DNA of 64,000 nucleotides, from positions 62,001 to 126,000 of the forward strand of contig NZ_JACORT010000001.1 of the NCBI RefSeq assembly GCF_014297465.1, given 5' to 3'. The stretch comes from Ramlibacter cellulosilyticus. GTDB taxonomy: Bacteria > Pseudomonadota > Gammaproteobacteria > Burkholderiales > Burkholderiaceae_C. The notes beneath the pieces are model-generated. The model worked only from the letters and a program-made list of their open reading frames with translations. It did no database searches and was not told where the DNA came from. Below, piece by piece: positions 7,614-15,455 of this stretch (position 1 is its first letter; every line of letters starts with the position of its first letter). Made by a program: the position numbers and the translations under genes.

Positions 7614-8348
7614 TCAGGGCTGCGCGGGGGAACGCCTCGCCATGGCGCGCCACGTGGAGGCCGGAAGGTCCCACGTGCGCTCGATGGTCTCGGCCCGCGT
7701 GGCCAGCATGCCTTCCGACGGCTGCTCGCCGCAGTGCGCGATCACGACCACGTTGCCCGCCTCCGTCGGGGGGAACTGCCAGAGGGTGGGCGGCTGCAGG
7801 GCCTGCCGGATGCGAGCGACGCTCGCGCGCACGTCGACCCCGCCGCCGACCAGGTTGACGGCCAGCGTGCCGCCCTCGCGCAGCGCGGCGCGGCACGCGA
7901 GGTAGAAGGCTTCGGAGTCGAGCGCCGGACGGTCCACCGACGCGTCGTAGGCATCGGCCTGGAGAACGTCGATGCTGCCGCGCAGCTGCGGCTGCACGAT
8001 GTAGTCCGCCGCGTCGGCGTGCACCACCTGCAGGCCGTCGCCGTCCGGCGGCAGCAGGAAGTGCGAACGGCATGCGGCGATGACGCGCTCGTCGATCTCC
8101 ACCGCGGTCGCCTGCATGCGCAGCACGCGCCAGGCGAACTTCGTCAGCGACGCCGCGCCGAGGCCGAGCGTCACGAGGTGCTTGCCTGGCAGGCTGGCCG
8201 GGTCGTGGAAGAGCAGCCAGGCCGACATGCGCACCGCGTATTCCAGCTCCAGCCGGTCGGGGGCATCGATGCGCATCGCCCCCTGGCACCAGTGCGTGCC
8301 GAACTGCAGGAGGCGCAGTCCTTCGGATTCGGTGATGACGATGTCCAT
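7614..8348 (-). CDS. Spermidine-synthase-like SAM-dependent methyltransferase-fold protein, 244 aa
   Basis: Convergent with the L,D-transpeptidase (7 nt between stops). The sequence follows the SpeE-like pattern: an N-terminal beta segment (MDIVITESEGLRLLQFG), then HLVTLGLGAASLTKFAW as the nucleotide-binding loop, TAVEIDERVIAACRSHF as the acidic strand that holds the ribose, and VVHADAADYI and DVLQADAYDAS for the adenine and active-site strands. Many bacterial members of this size lack proven aminopropyltransferase activity and are annotated only as spermidine-synthase-like. No polyamine genes are nearby. Cytoplasmic. Activity unproven. Confidence 0.65.
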   Translation of the reverse strand: MDIVITESEGLRLLQFGTHWCQGAMRIDAPDRLELEYAVRMSAWLLFHDPASLPGKHLVTLGLGAASLTKFAWRVLRMQATAVEIDERVIAACRSHFLLPPDGDGLQVVHADAADYIVQPQLRGSIDVLQADAYDASVDRPALDSEAFYLACRAALREGGTLAVNLVGGGVDVRASVARIRQALQPPTLWQFPPTEAGNVVVIAHCGEQPSEGMLATRAETIERTWDLPASTWRAMARRSPAQP

Positions 8349-8382
8349 CGTGCGAGGCTAGCGCACGATGGCCTGCAACGGG

Positions 8383-8742
8383 CTAGCGGGGCACGAGCCG
8401 GATCACTTCGCCGTTGTCGCGCTGCATGAAGAGCGTGCCGCCCGAGAGGCGCACGTCGTTGCAGCCGCCGTTGGACTTCTGCGGTGCGTGGCACAGGCGC
8501 CCGTCCTCGGTCTTCCACTTGCCGCTGTCGGTGTACGCGCCGACGGTGATGTAGAAGTAGCCGTTGGACTTGTAGTCGAGGCGCCAGACGTTGCCGTTGG
8601 CGACCTTGGCCTCGAAGTTCCTGTCGGTGAGATGCTGCTGCACGGCAGCGGCCGGCGGCACGGTCGCGTCCGGCGGGAACGGCTGCTGGGCGATGGCCGG
8701 GGCCGCGGCGAGAAGGGGAAGGAGCAGGGCGAGGTGGCGCAT
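8383..8742 (-). CDS. Small secreted hypothetical protein, 119 aa
   Basis: Starts with a clear Sec signal peptide (MRHLALLLPLLAAAPAIA, cleavage before QQP). The mature part of about 100 residues contains FEAKVANGNVWRLDYKSNGYFYITVGAYTDSGKW, LCHAPQKSNGGCNDVRLSGG and a Met/Arg-containing end. Two Cys (CHAPQKSNGGC) probably form a disulfide. It is beta-rich and periplasmic or secreted. No family recognised. I chose the ATG at 8742 because it begins the signal peptide. It lies 34 nt downstream of the spermidine-synthase-like start on the same strand, so its stop precedes that gene. Confidence 0.7.
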   Translation of the reverse strand: MRHLALLLPLLAAAPAIAQQPFPPDATVPPAAAVQQHLTDRNFEAKVANGNVWRLDYKSNGYFYITVGAYTDSGKWKTEDGRLCHAPQKSNGGCNDVRLSGGTLFMQRDNGEVIRLVPR

Positions 8743-8827
8743 GGTGGTTTCCTGCGAGGTGGGCGAGGGCCTCAGGGTAGGAAAGCGCGGCGCGCACTGC
8801 CATCGCCCGGACGGAGGATGCCTTTCG

Positions 8828-9490
8828 TCAGCGGCGGAGGGCGGCCTCCACAATGGATTCCGCGAGCGTGAGGCATTCCTCGAACGGCCGTTTGTAGGCA
8901 ATGCGACGCAGTTGCGCGAACTCCTCTTCCACGAAGGGCGCATTCGCCTTGAGCTGGGCGATGAACGCGCTCCCCTGGCGACGGAAGAACGGGGCCGCGG
9001 CCGCGATCGCCTCCGGATCCAGGTCGGCGACCGCGCAGAGGTCGAAGAGGTCTCGTGCCTTCGCCTGCCCGCCGCGGTAGTACATCTTCTTCGCGATGAT
9101 CTCCGCGTTCTTCTCCACGCGGATGTTTCGCTGGCGATGCGCGACCAGTTCCCACGGGTCGTCCGTGAGCGGCCCACCCACCACAACGTCGATCTCTCCC
9201 GATGGCAGGAGCAGCTTGACGTACTCGGCGGCTTCGACGTACTCGGTCGTGAGTTCCGCGGCCACGTCGGACAGGCGCGGCGTGACGTGTCCGAGGTACT
9301 GCGGATCCGGCACGAACAGGTCGATGTCCCGGCTCTGGCGATGGTCCAGCCGCAGCATGAGCACGGTGCCTCCGCCGAAGGTCCACATCGGCCGCTCCAG
9401 GACGGTGGCCAGATGGTCCGTAAGCACCAGTGCCGACGCGAACAATGGCGCCCAAGGGCCAGGCTTCGTCAGGTCGACAGGTCTTGCCAT
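8828..9490 (-). CDS. AbiEii-type nucleotidyltransferase (putative toxin of a TA pair), 220 aa
   Basis: Matches the AbiEii/AbiGii nucleotidyltransferase pattern: GGGT at residues 39-42, the metal pair in SRDIDLF (Asp55, Asp57), a third acid in GEIDVVV (Asp101), and the characteristic IIAKKMYYRGGQAKARDLFDL helix. Family enzymes transfer nucleotides; AbiEii is the toxin of a phage-abortive type IV TA system and relatives such as MenT modify tRNA. The start MARPVDL at 9490 lies inside the 3' end of the upstream XRE gene (22-nt overlap), implying translational coupling. AbiEii is normally paired with a winged-helix AbiEi; here the partner is XRE-type. Toxicity is inference. Confidence 0.75.
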   Translation of the reverse strand: MARPVDLTKPGPWAPLFASALVLTDHLATVLERPMWTFGGGTVLMLRLDHRQSRDIDLFVPDPQYLGHVTPRLSDVAAELTTEYVEAAEYVKLLLPSGEIDVVVGGPLTDDPWELVAHRQRNIRVEKNAEIIAKKMYYRGGQAKARDLFDLCAVADLDPEAIAAAAPFFRRQGSAFIAQLKANAPFVEEEFAQLRRIAYKRPFEECLTLAESIVEAALRR

Positions 9491-9972
9491 AGGCGGCGCT
9501 GGCATTTCAGGACGCTGGCCAGCATGCGCATCCGCTTCCACGTATCCGCGTCCGGAATATCGTGGGCGCGGTGCAATTCGTCGGCAAGGTTCGCCAGCAG
9601 GCCGACAGGGGCTTCCTCCAGCAGGTTGCGCAGGTGCGGGATGTAGCCTGGGGAAACGACGCCTTCCTTGAGTGACTCGGCCAGCACGTCCGCCGGGACT
9701 TGCGTTGCGTACGGCACGCTTGCGACGCGCGCTGCCGTCTCGAGCGCGCTGCTGTCCGTGGCACGGCGCGTGCCGACGAGGCCGACCGCGAAACCCAGTT
9801 CGTTGGCGAGCCGCTCGATGCGCTTCGTGCTCAAGTCCTTGAGCTTGCCGTTTTCGAGATCCGTGATCGTCGCCCGCGAGAGCTCCGCCAGCCCGGCCAG
9901 CTGCTGCTGGCTGAGCCCCATCTCCTGCCTGCGGCGGCGCACGGCGGCGCCGAGTTCGGTGAGCAGCGGCAT
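9469..9972 (-). CDS. XRE-family regulator, putative antitoxin partner of AbiEii, 167 aa
   Basis: N-terminal HTH_XRE at about residues 8-62 (RRRRQEMGLSQQQLAGLAEL, then RATITDLENGKL). The region after about 70 is unfamiliar and all-helical, rich in Leu and Ala (ADVLAESLKEG, LRNLLEEAPVGLLANLADEL). It precedes and overlaps the nucleotidyltransferase gene. An 18-bp near-palindrome at 10002-10019, about 30 nt upstream of the start, is a plausible autoregulatory operator. The C-terminal extension could contact or neutralise the toxin (inference). The promoter region is conspicuously A+T-rich compared with the rest of the window. Confidence 0.75.
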   Translation of the reverse strand: MPLLTELGAAVRRRRQEMGLSQQQLAGLAELSRATITDLENGKLKDLSTKRIERLANELGFAVGLVGTRRATDSSALETAARVASVPYATQVPADVLAESLKEGVVSPGYIPHLRNLLEEAPVGLLANLADELHRAHDIPDADTWKRMRMLASVLKCQRRLWQDLST

Positions 9973-10001
9973 GGGCGCAGGCTAGTCCGGTTCCGCGCTC
10001 G

Positions 10002-10019
10002 TGTCAAATATATTCGACA
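10002..10019. promoter_or_regulatory. 18-bp near-palindrome, likely operator of the XRE/AbiEii pair
   Basis: TGTCAAATATATTCGACA reads the same on both strands at 16 of 18 positions. It lies 30-47 nt upstream of the XRE start on the minus strand, in an A+T-rich island, and also contains TATATT-like -10 sequence. Its position is typical of negative autoregulation in XRE-controlled TA operons. Confidence 0.6.
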
Positions 10020-10058
10020 TTTGAGGACCTAAAATTTTCGCCAACCCCCTGTCGCCGC

Positions 10059-10985
10059 TCACGCCGGCAACCCCGCCCCCGAATCCCTCCGGTTCACCTC
10101 GTAGAACACTCCCCGCAGCCACCGGTTCGCCGCATCGTCCTGCATGCGCCGGTGCCAGTACTGCTGCACCTGGATCTGCGGGGCGCGGAAGGGCAGCGCG
10201 ATGCGCTTCAGGGGGACGTGGCGACCTACCACGGTGGCGATGTCGTCGGGGACGGTGGCGACGAGGTCGGTGCCGGGCAGCAGCGACAGCAGGCTCATGA
10301 AGTGCGACAGCTCCAGCGTCACGTGGCGCTGCCAGCCCTTGTCTTCCAGCACGCGGTCCAGCAGGTGTTCGCGGCCGTCGGGACGCACGACCACGTGGCG
10401 GGCCGCCAGGTACTGCTTGAGCGTGAGGCGCGTGCCGACCGCGTCGTTGCGCGCGCAGGTGATGCAGGCATACGAGGTCTTGAACAGCGCCTGCTGGAAA
10501 TAGCCGGCCTTCTGCAGGTCCGGGAAGAAGCCCACCGCGAGATCCGCTTCGCCGCCTTCGAGTGCCGCCGCGGCTGCGGTTCGGGGCCGCGACACCGCAT
10601 GCAGCGTCACCTGCGGGGCTTCCTGCCGCAGCCGGCGCAGCACGCCGGGCAGGAAGGCGACTTCGCCGATGTCGGGCGTGAGGAGGGTGAAGCTGCGGCG
10701 CGCCGTCGCGGGATCGAAGCCCGCCGGCTGCAGGATCTCGGACTGGATCGCCTCGACCACGCGGCGCACGGCCGGCGCGAGCTCCAGCGCGCGCGGCGTG
10801 GGTTCCATCTGCGCGCCGGCGCGCACGAACAGCGCGTCGTCGAACAGCGTCCGCAGGCGCGCGAGGGCGGCGCTGGTCGCCGGCTGGCTGAGGCCGATCG
10901 CCTCCGCCGTGCGGTTCACGCTGCGGTGGCGGGCCATGGCGTCGAACACCACCAGCAGGTTCAGGTCGACGGCGCGGATATCCAT
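10059..10985 (-). CDS. LysR-family regulator of the adjacent catabolic operon, 308 aa
   Basis: Standard LTTR: the N-terminal winged HTH is at residues 1-62 (DLNLLVVFDAMARHRSVNRT, then EAIGLSQPATSAALARLR). The effector domain spans about 92-300 (FTLLTPDIGEVAFLPGVLRR, EGGEADLAVGFF). It is divergent from the amidohydrolase-led operon at 11064-16427, so it most likely regulates that operon in response to an aromatic acid or intermediate (inference). I use the ATG at 10985; a palindrome TGGAT-N7-ATCCA lies 5 nt upstream at 10990-11006. Length is normal for the family. Confidence 0.85.
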   Translation of the reverse strand: MDIRAVDLNLLVVFDAMARHRSVNRTAEAIGLSQPATSAALARLRTLFDDALFVRAGAQMEPTPRALELAPAVRRVVEAIQSEILQPAGFDPATARRSFTLLTPDIGEVAFLPGVLRRLRQEAPQVTLHAVSRPRTAAAAALEGGEADLAVGFFPDLQKAGYFQQALFKTSYACITCARNDAVGTRLTLKQYLAARHVVVRPDGREHLLDRVLEDKGWQRHVTLELSHFMSLLSLLPGTDLVATVPDDIATVVGRHVPLKRIALPFRAPQIQVQQYWHRRMQDDAANRWLRGVFYEVNRRDSGAGLPA

Positions 10986-10989
10986 GGCA

Positions 10990-11006
10990 TGGATTCTATG
11001 TATCCA
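10990..11006. promoter_or_regulatory. Palindrome TGGAT-N7-ATCCA, candidate LysR site
   Basis: Perfect 5-bp arms separated by 7 nt, directly upstream of the LysR start and within the divergent intergenic region shared with the operon at 11064. Geometry and position fit an LTTR autoregulatory site; the strict T-N11-A core is not obvious. Confidence 0.4.
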
Positions 11007-11063
11007 CGGCATCGGCTGTTCGAATATGGCCCGCGTCCCTACCATGCGCAGCGGAGACAGACA

Positions 11064-12101
11064 TTGAGCGTGCACAAACATCCGTCCGGTTGCGCTTGCG
11101 GCATCGACACGCATGCCCACGTGGTGCCGGAAGACTTCCCCGCGTACATCGGCAGCAAGGCGCCGGGCGACTGGCCGTCCATGGCGGCCGCGCAGGCCTG
11201 CCATCGCAACGTGATGATCTCCGGCAAGGTGTACCGCGCGGTTTCCGACAAGTGCTGGGACACGGCCGGGCGCATCGCGGACCTGCCGGGCATGGGCTTG
11301 TCGCTGCAGGTCGTGTCGCCGATGCCGGAGCTGCTGTCGTACTGGATGCAGCCTGCCGACGCGCAGCAGCTCCTGCGCTTCCTCAACGACCAGATTGCGG
11401 GCATGGTGGCGGAGAGCGGCGGCGCGCTCGCCGGCCTCGGCGCCGTGCCGCTGCAGGACCTGGACCTCGCCATCCGCGAACTGGACTACGTGGTGAAGGT
11501 CCTCGGCTTCCCGGGCGTGGAGGTCGGCAGCAACATCAACGGGGCACCCATCGGCGACCCGCGCTTCGATCCCTTCTTCGAAGCCTGCGAGGCGCTGGGT
11601 GCCTGCGTCTTCGTGCATGCGATCCGCCCGGCGGGCATGGACCGCCTGGTCGGCCCGCCCGCGCTGCAGCAGGTGCTGGCCTATCCCGGCGACGTGGGGC
11701 TCGCCGCCGCGTCCGTGATCACGAGCAACCTGCTGGTGCGCCGGCCGAAGCTGCGCATCGCCTTCAGCCACGGCGGCGGCACGCTGGGCCTGCTGCTGCC
11801 CCGCCTGCAACAGGGCTGGGGCGTGTTTCCGGCGCTGAAGGAGCAGGTCGAGGAGGCGCCGCTCGAACAGGCGCGCAAGCTTTTCTACGACACGCTGGTG
11901 TTCGACACCAACGCGCTGCGCTACCTGGCCGGCACCTTTGGCCCCACGCAGCTGCTGGTCGGCACCGACTACCCCTTCAACTTCCACGACCGCACGCCGG
12001 TGCAGCGCATCGGGGCCGCCGGCTTCGACGCGGACACCACCGCCATGCTGGTCCACCGCAACGCCGAGCGCTTCCTGGCGCGGCAGAAGGAAAGCACATG
12101 A
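11064..12101 (+). CDS. Amidohydrolase-2 / ACMSD-like metal-dependent decarboxylase or hydrolase, 345 aa
   Basis: TIM-barrel amidohydrolase of the aminocarboxymuconate-semialdehyde decarboxylase type. Visible metal and active-site residues are the HxH in DTHAH (His17, His19), His185 in VHAIRP, His236 in AFSHGGG and Asp302 in VGTDYPF. Family members decarboxylate or hydrolyse aromatic acids and ring-cleavage products without redox. The start is uncertain: a TTG at 11064 is 7 nt from GGAG (11053-11056), whereas the GTG at 11070 is farther away. First gene of a tightly spaced operon; its stop overlaps the dioxygenase start. Likely acts on the pathway substrate or a later carboxylated intermediate. 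Confidence 0.8.
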   Translation: MSVHKHPSGCACGIDTHAHVVPEDFPAYIGSKAPGDWPSMAAAQACHRNVMISGKVYRAVSDKCWDTAGRIADLPGMGLSLQVVSPMPELLSYWMQPADAQQLLRFLNDQIAGMVAESGGALAGLGAVPLQDLDLAIRELDYVVKVLGFPGVEVGSNINGAPIGDPRFDPFFEACEALGACVFVHAIRPAGMDRLVGPPALQQVLAYPGDVGLAAASVITSNLLVRRPKLRIAFSHGGGTLGLLLPRLQQGWGVFPALKEQVEEAPLEQARKLFYDTLVFDTNALRYLAGTFGPTQLLVGTDYPFNFHDRTPVQRIGAAGFDADTTAMLVHRNAERFLARQKEST

Positions 12102-13000
12102 GCCCCTGGATCGAAGGCCTGCGCAGCGTGGCGCTGTACGTGCCCGACCTCGCGAAGGCGGAAGAGTTCTACACCCGGACCTGGCACCTGGAGGTGGCGC
12201 ACCGCGGCGACGGCGAGCTGTTCCTGCGCGGCAGCGGTACCGACCACCACCTGCTCGCCCTGCACCAGGGCGGCCCGTCGCCGCAGATCCGGCAGGTGAC
12301 GCTGCGTGCGCGCAGCCGAGAAGCGCTGGACGCGGTACGCGAGAACGTGCTGCGCGCCGGCGGCAAGCTCCTGGCCGAAGCGCACGAGCTCACGCGCAAC
12401 CCCGCCGGCGGCATCGGCCTGAAGTTCCAGGACCCGCACGGCCGCACCTTCCAGGTGGTGCACGGCGATGCACGCCGCGAGGAGGGCGCGCCGGTGAAGG
12501 ACCGCCCGATCCGCCTCACGCACGTGGTGCTGAACACGCACGACGTGGACGCGTCGCAGAAGTTCCTGTCCGAGGCCCTCGGCTTCCGCCTGGCGGACCG
12601 TACCGGGATCATGGCCTTCATGAACTGCGACCGCGACCACCACACGATCGCGCTGGGCATCTCCGACAACGACGCGCTGAACCACATCGCCTTCCTGATG
12701 CCGGATTTCGAATCGGTGATGCGCGGCGGCGGCCGGATGCGCGACGCCGGTTTCCCCATCCAGTGGGGACCAGGTCGGCACGGCCCGGGCAACAACCTCT
12801 TCAACTACTTCATCGATCCCTTCGGCATCGTCATCGAGTACACGGCCGAAGTGGAGCAGGTCGACGAGACGTATGTGGCCCGCGGCCCGGAGGACTGGAA
12901 GTGGCCCGCCGGCCGCGTCGACCAGTGGGGCATCTCGGCCCCGCCGTCCGCCACCTTGAAGGAGGCGCAGAAGCGCGTCTTCTTCGCCCCCAACCCCTGA
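12098..13000 (+). CDS. Type I extradiol (VOC) ring-cleavage dioxygenase, 300 aa
   Basis: Two VOC modules: residues about 8-125 (LRSVALYVPDLAKAEEFY) and 138-265 (RLTHVVLNTHDVDASQKFLS). The iron triad is visible in the second module: His142 (LTHVVL), His196 (LNHIAF) and Glu247 (VIEYTAE), the usual His-His-Glu set of catechol 2,3-dioxygenase and dihydroxybiphenyl dioxygenase relatives. It should open a catecholic ring next to its diol using Fe(II) and O2. Overlaps the upstream stop (ATGA) and is followed by an FAH hydrolase and a flavin hydroxylase, so the operon holds both the ring-hydroxylating and ring-opening steps. Substrate unknown. Confidence 0.85.
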   Translation: MSPWIEGLRSVALYVPDLAKAEEFYTRTWHLEVAHRGDGELFLRGSGTDHHLLALHQGGPSPQIRQVTLRARSREALDAVRENVLRAGGKLLAEAHELTRNPAGGIGLKFQDPHGRTFQVVHGDARREEGAPVKDRPIRLTHVVLNTHDVDASQKFLSEALGFRLADRTGIMAFMNCDRDHHTIALGISDNDALNHIAFLMPDFESVMRGGGRMRDAGFPIQWGPGRHGPGNNLFNYFIDPFGIVIEYTAEVEQVDETYVARGPEDWKWPAGRVDQWGISAPPSATLKEAQKRVFFAPNP

Positions 13001-13019
13001 TCCCCCGGAGAGACCCACC

Positions 13020-13886
13020 ATGAAGTTCACCACCTACCTGCGCGACGGCGCGCCGCGCCTGGCGCTCGTGGACGGCAACGACCTCGTCGACCTGAACGAC
13101 GCCAACGCGAAGACGCCCGCCGACCTGCGCGCCGCGCTCAAGGCCGGCGTGGACCTGCAGGCCGCGGGTGCCGCGGCGCTGAAGGCCGACGCCAGGCGCC
13201 AGCCGCTCGCGAAGGCGAAGCTCGCGCCGCTGGTGCCCGAGCCCGGCAAGATCGTCTGCCTCGGCCTCAACTACTACGACCACGCCAAGGAAGGCGGGCG
13301 CGAGAAGCCGGACTATCCGTGGTTCTTCTTCCGTGCCGCGTCCTCGCTGGTCGCGCATGGCGAGGCGGGCTGGGCACCGCAGGTGTCCACGAAGTTCGAC
13401 TACGAGGCCGAACTCGCGGTCGTGATCGGCAAGACGGTGCCGCGCCACGTGAAGGAAGCCGACGCGCTGCAGTACGTCTTCGGCTACGCCTGCTTCAACG
13501 ACATGAGCGTGCGCGACTACCAGAAGCGCACGCCGCAGTGGACCATCGGCAAGAACTTCGACCGCACCGGCGGCTTCGGCCCGCACCTGGTGACCGCCGA
13601 CGAACTCGCGCCTGGGGCCACGGGCCTGCGCATCCGCTCGCTGCTGAACGGGCAGGTGATGCAGGACGCGAACACCAGCGACATGATCTTCAGCGTCGCC
13701 GAAACCATCGCGCTGCTCGCCGACGTGCTCACGCTGGAACCGGGCGACGTGATCGTGATGGGCACGCCCGCCGGCGTCGGCCAGGCGCGCACGCCGCCCG
13801 TGTGGATGAAGGCGGGCGACACCATCGTGATCGACATCGAGAAGGTCGGCGCCCTGTCCAACCCCATCGTCGCGGAACCGCAATGA
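13020..13886 (+). CDS. Fumarylacetoacetate-hydrolase-family protein, 288 aa
   Basis: FAH fold: an N-terminal domain (MKFTTYLRDGAPRLALVDG), then LVPEPGKIVCLGLNYYDHAKE and FDYEAELAVVIGKTVPRHV carrying the metal-binding acids. GKNFDRTGGFGP and GDVIVMGTPAGVGQARTPP complete the conserved core. Such enzymes hydrolyse C-C bonds of acylpyruvates or hydrate/decarboxylate 2-oxo dienoates after ring cleavage. GGAG at 13007-13010 sets the start at 13020. Its stop overlaps the hydroxylase start. Placed after an extradiol dioxygenase, it most likely splits the ring-fission product (inference). Length typical. Confidence 0.85.
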   Translation: MKFTTYLRDGAPRLALVDGNDLVDLNDANAKTPADLRAALKAGVDLQAAGAAALKADARRQPLAKAKLAPLVPEPGKIVCLGLNYYDHAKEGGREKPDYPWFFFRAASSLVAHGEAGWAPQVSTKFDYEAELAVVIGKTVPRHVKEADALQYVFGYACFNDMSVRDYQKRTPQWTIGKNFDRTGGFGPHLVTADELAPGATGLRIRSLLNGQVMQDANTSDMIFSVAETIALLADVLTLEPGDVIVMGTPAGVGQARTPPVWMKAGDTIVIDIEKVGALSNPIVAEPQ

Positions 13887-15430
13887 AGCAGGTCGACGTC
13901 GCGATCGTCGGCTTCGGCCCGAGCGGCGTGGTGGCCGCGGGGCTGCTGGGGCAGGCGGGGCTGCAGGTCTATGCCTGCGACCGGCAGGTGGGCGTGTACG
14001 AGATCCCCCGCGCGATCTCCCTGGACCACGAGATCATGCGCGTGTTCCAGCAGCTGGGCGTGATCGATGCGATCCAGCCGTACACGGAGGCCTTCACGCC
14101 TTCGGAGTTCTACGGCGTCGACGGGCAGATGATCCGCCGCATGACGATGGTGGCGCCGCCTTTCCCCCAGGGGTACACGCCCTCGCTCGTGTTCTCGCAG
14201 CCGCCGGTGGAACGCGCCTTGCGCGAGCGCGTGCAGCGCCTGCCGAACGTCCGCGTGGAGCTCGGCGCCGAAGCCACCGGCGTGCAGCAGGATGCGCAGG
14301 GCGCGACGCTGCAGGTGCGCGGCGCCGACGGCGTGCAGCATGCCGTGCGCGCGAAGTATGTCATCGCCTGCGACGGCGGCTCCAGCTTCGTCCGCATGCA
14401 GCTCGACCTGCCGCTGGAAGACCTGGACTTCGACGAACCCTGGCTGGTGGTGGACGTGCTGGTCAACGAGCGCGGACTCGCGAAGCTGCCCAAGGTGAGC
14501 GTGCAGTACTGCGAGCCCGAGCGCCCGTGCACATTGGTGATCGGCCCGAAGAACCACCGGCGTTGGGAGATCTCGCTCAAGCCCGGCGAAGATCCGAAGC
14601 AGGCCGCGACGCCGGAGCAGACCTGGAAGCTGCTCTCGCGCTGGCTCACGCCGGACGACGGCGAGCTGTGGCGCCAGGCCAGCTACCGCTTCCACGCGCT
14701 TGTCGCCGCGCGCTGGCGCGAAGGCCGCGTGTTCCTCGCGGGCGATGCCGCGCACATGCAGCCGCCCTTCCTGGGCCAGGGCATGTGCCAGGGCATCCGC
14801 GACGTGGCCAACCTGTCGTGGAAGCTTGCTGCAGTGTTGAAGGGCGAGGTGCAGGGCGCCGCGGCCGAATCGCTGCTCGATAGCTACGGCACCGAACGCA
14901 AGGCGCACGTGCGCGAGCTCACGAGCCGCATCAAGGGCGTGGGCGCCGTCATCTGCGTGCGCGACGAGGCCCAGGCCCGCGCTCGCGACGCGAAGCTGCT
15001 CGCGGACTGCGGCGGCGTGGTCAAGGACACGCCGCGCCAGGACATCCTGCCGCGCCTCGAAGGCGGTTGCCTCGCGCCTCGCGACACGACCGGACGCGGC
15101 ACGCTGTTCCCGCAGCCGCGGCTCGCCGCGTCGGGCGCGCTGATGGACCACGCGGTGGGCGGCGGCTGGCGGCTGGTGCTCGCTGCCGGCGCGGATGCAC
15201 CGGCCGACGTGCCGCAAGGCATCGCGGTCGTCGCGCTGCAACGTACACCCGAAACGGAAGGCGTCGTGGCCCGCTGGATGCAGAAGCACGGCTGCGACGC
15301 GGCGCTGGTGCGCCCCGACCACTACGTGTACGGCACGGGGCTGGGCCGCGTCGACACGCAGGAGCTGCTGGCCGAGTGGCGCCAGCGCTGGCCCGCGCCC
15401 GCCCCGCAACGCGAAACCGCCACGGCCTGA
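13883..15430 (+). CDS. FAD-dependent aromatic hydroxylase, MhpA-like, 515 aa
   Basis: Group A flavin monooxygenase. The ADP-binding motif is IVGFGPSGVVAAG at about residues 8-20. The second FAD motif is AGDAAHMQPPFLGQGMCQG (about 286-304), close to the form found in MhpA (3-(3-hydroxyphenyl)propionate hydroxylase). A thioredoxin-like C-terminal region of about 130 residues follows. It should hydroxylate a phenolic acid with NAD(P)H and O2 to give the diol needed by the extradiol dioxygenase encoded upstream. Overlaps the FAH stop (ATGA). The substrate need not be 3-hydroxyphenylpropionate, since mhpC/D/E/F-type genes are absent. Confidence 0.82.
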   Translation: MKQVDVAIVGFGPSGVVAAGLLGQAGLQVYACDRQVGVYEIPRAISLDHEIMRVFQQLGVIDAIQPYTEAFTPSEFYGVDGQMIRRMTMVAPPFPQGYTPSLVFSQPPVERALRERVQRLPNVRVELGAEATGVQQDAQGATLQVRGADGVQHAVRAKYVIACDGGSSFVRMQLDLPLEDLDFDEPWLVVDVLVNERGLAKLPKVSVQYCEPERPCTLVIGPKNHRRWEISLKPGEDPKQAATPEQTWKLLSRWLTPDDGELWRQASYRFHALVAARWREGRVFLAGDAAHMQPPFLGQGMCQGIRDVANLSWKLAAVLKGEVQGAAAESLLDSYGTERKAHVRELTSRIKGVGAVICVRDEAQARARDAKLLADCGGVVKDTPRQDILPRLEGGCLAPRDTTGRGTLFPQPRLAASGALMDHAVGGGWRLVLAAGADAPADVPQGIAVVALQRTPETEGVVARWMQKHGCDAALVRPDHYVYGTGLGRVDTQELLAEWRQRWPAPAPQRETATA

Positions 15431-15455
15431 ACACCGAGACCAAAGGAGACACACC

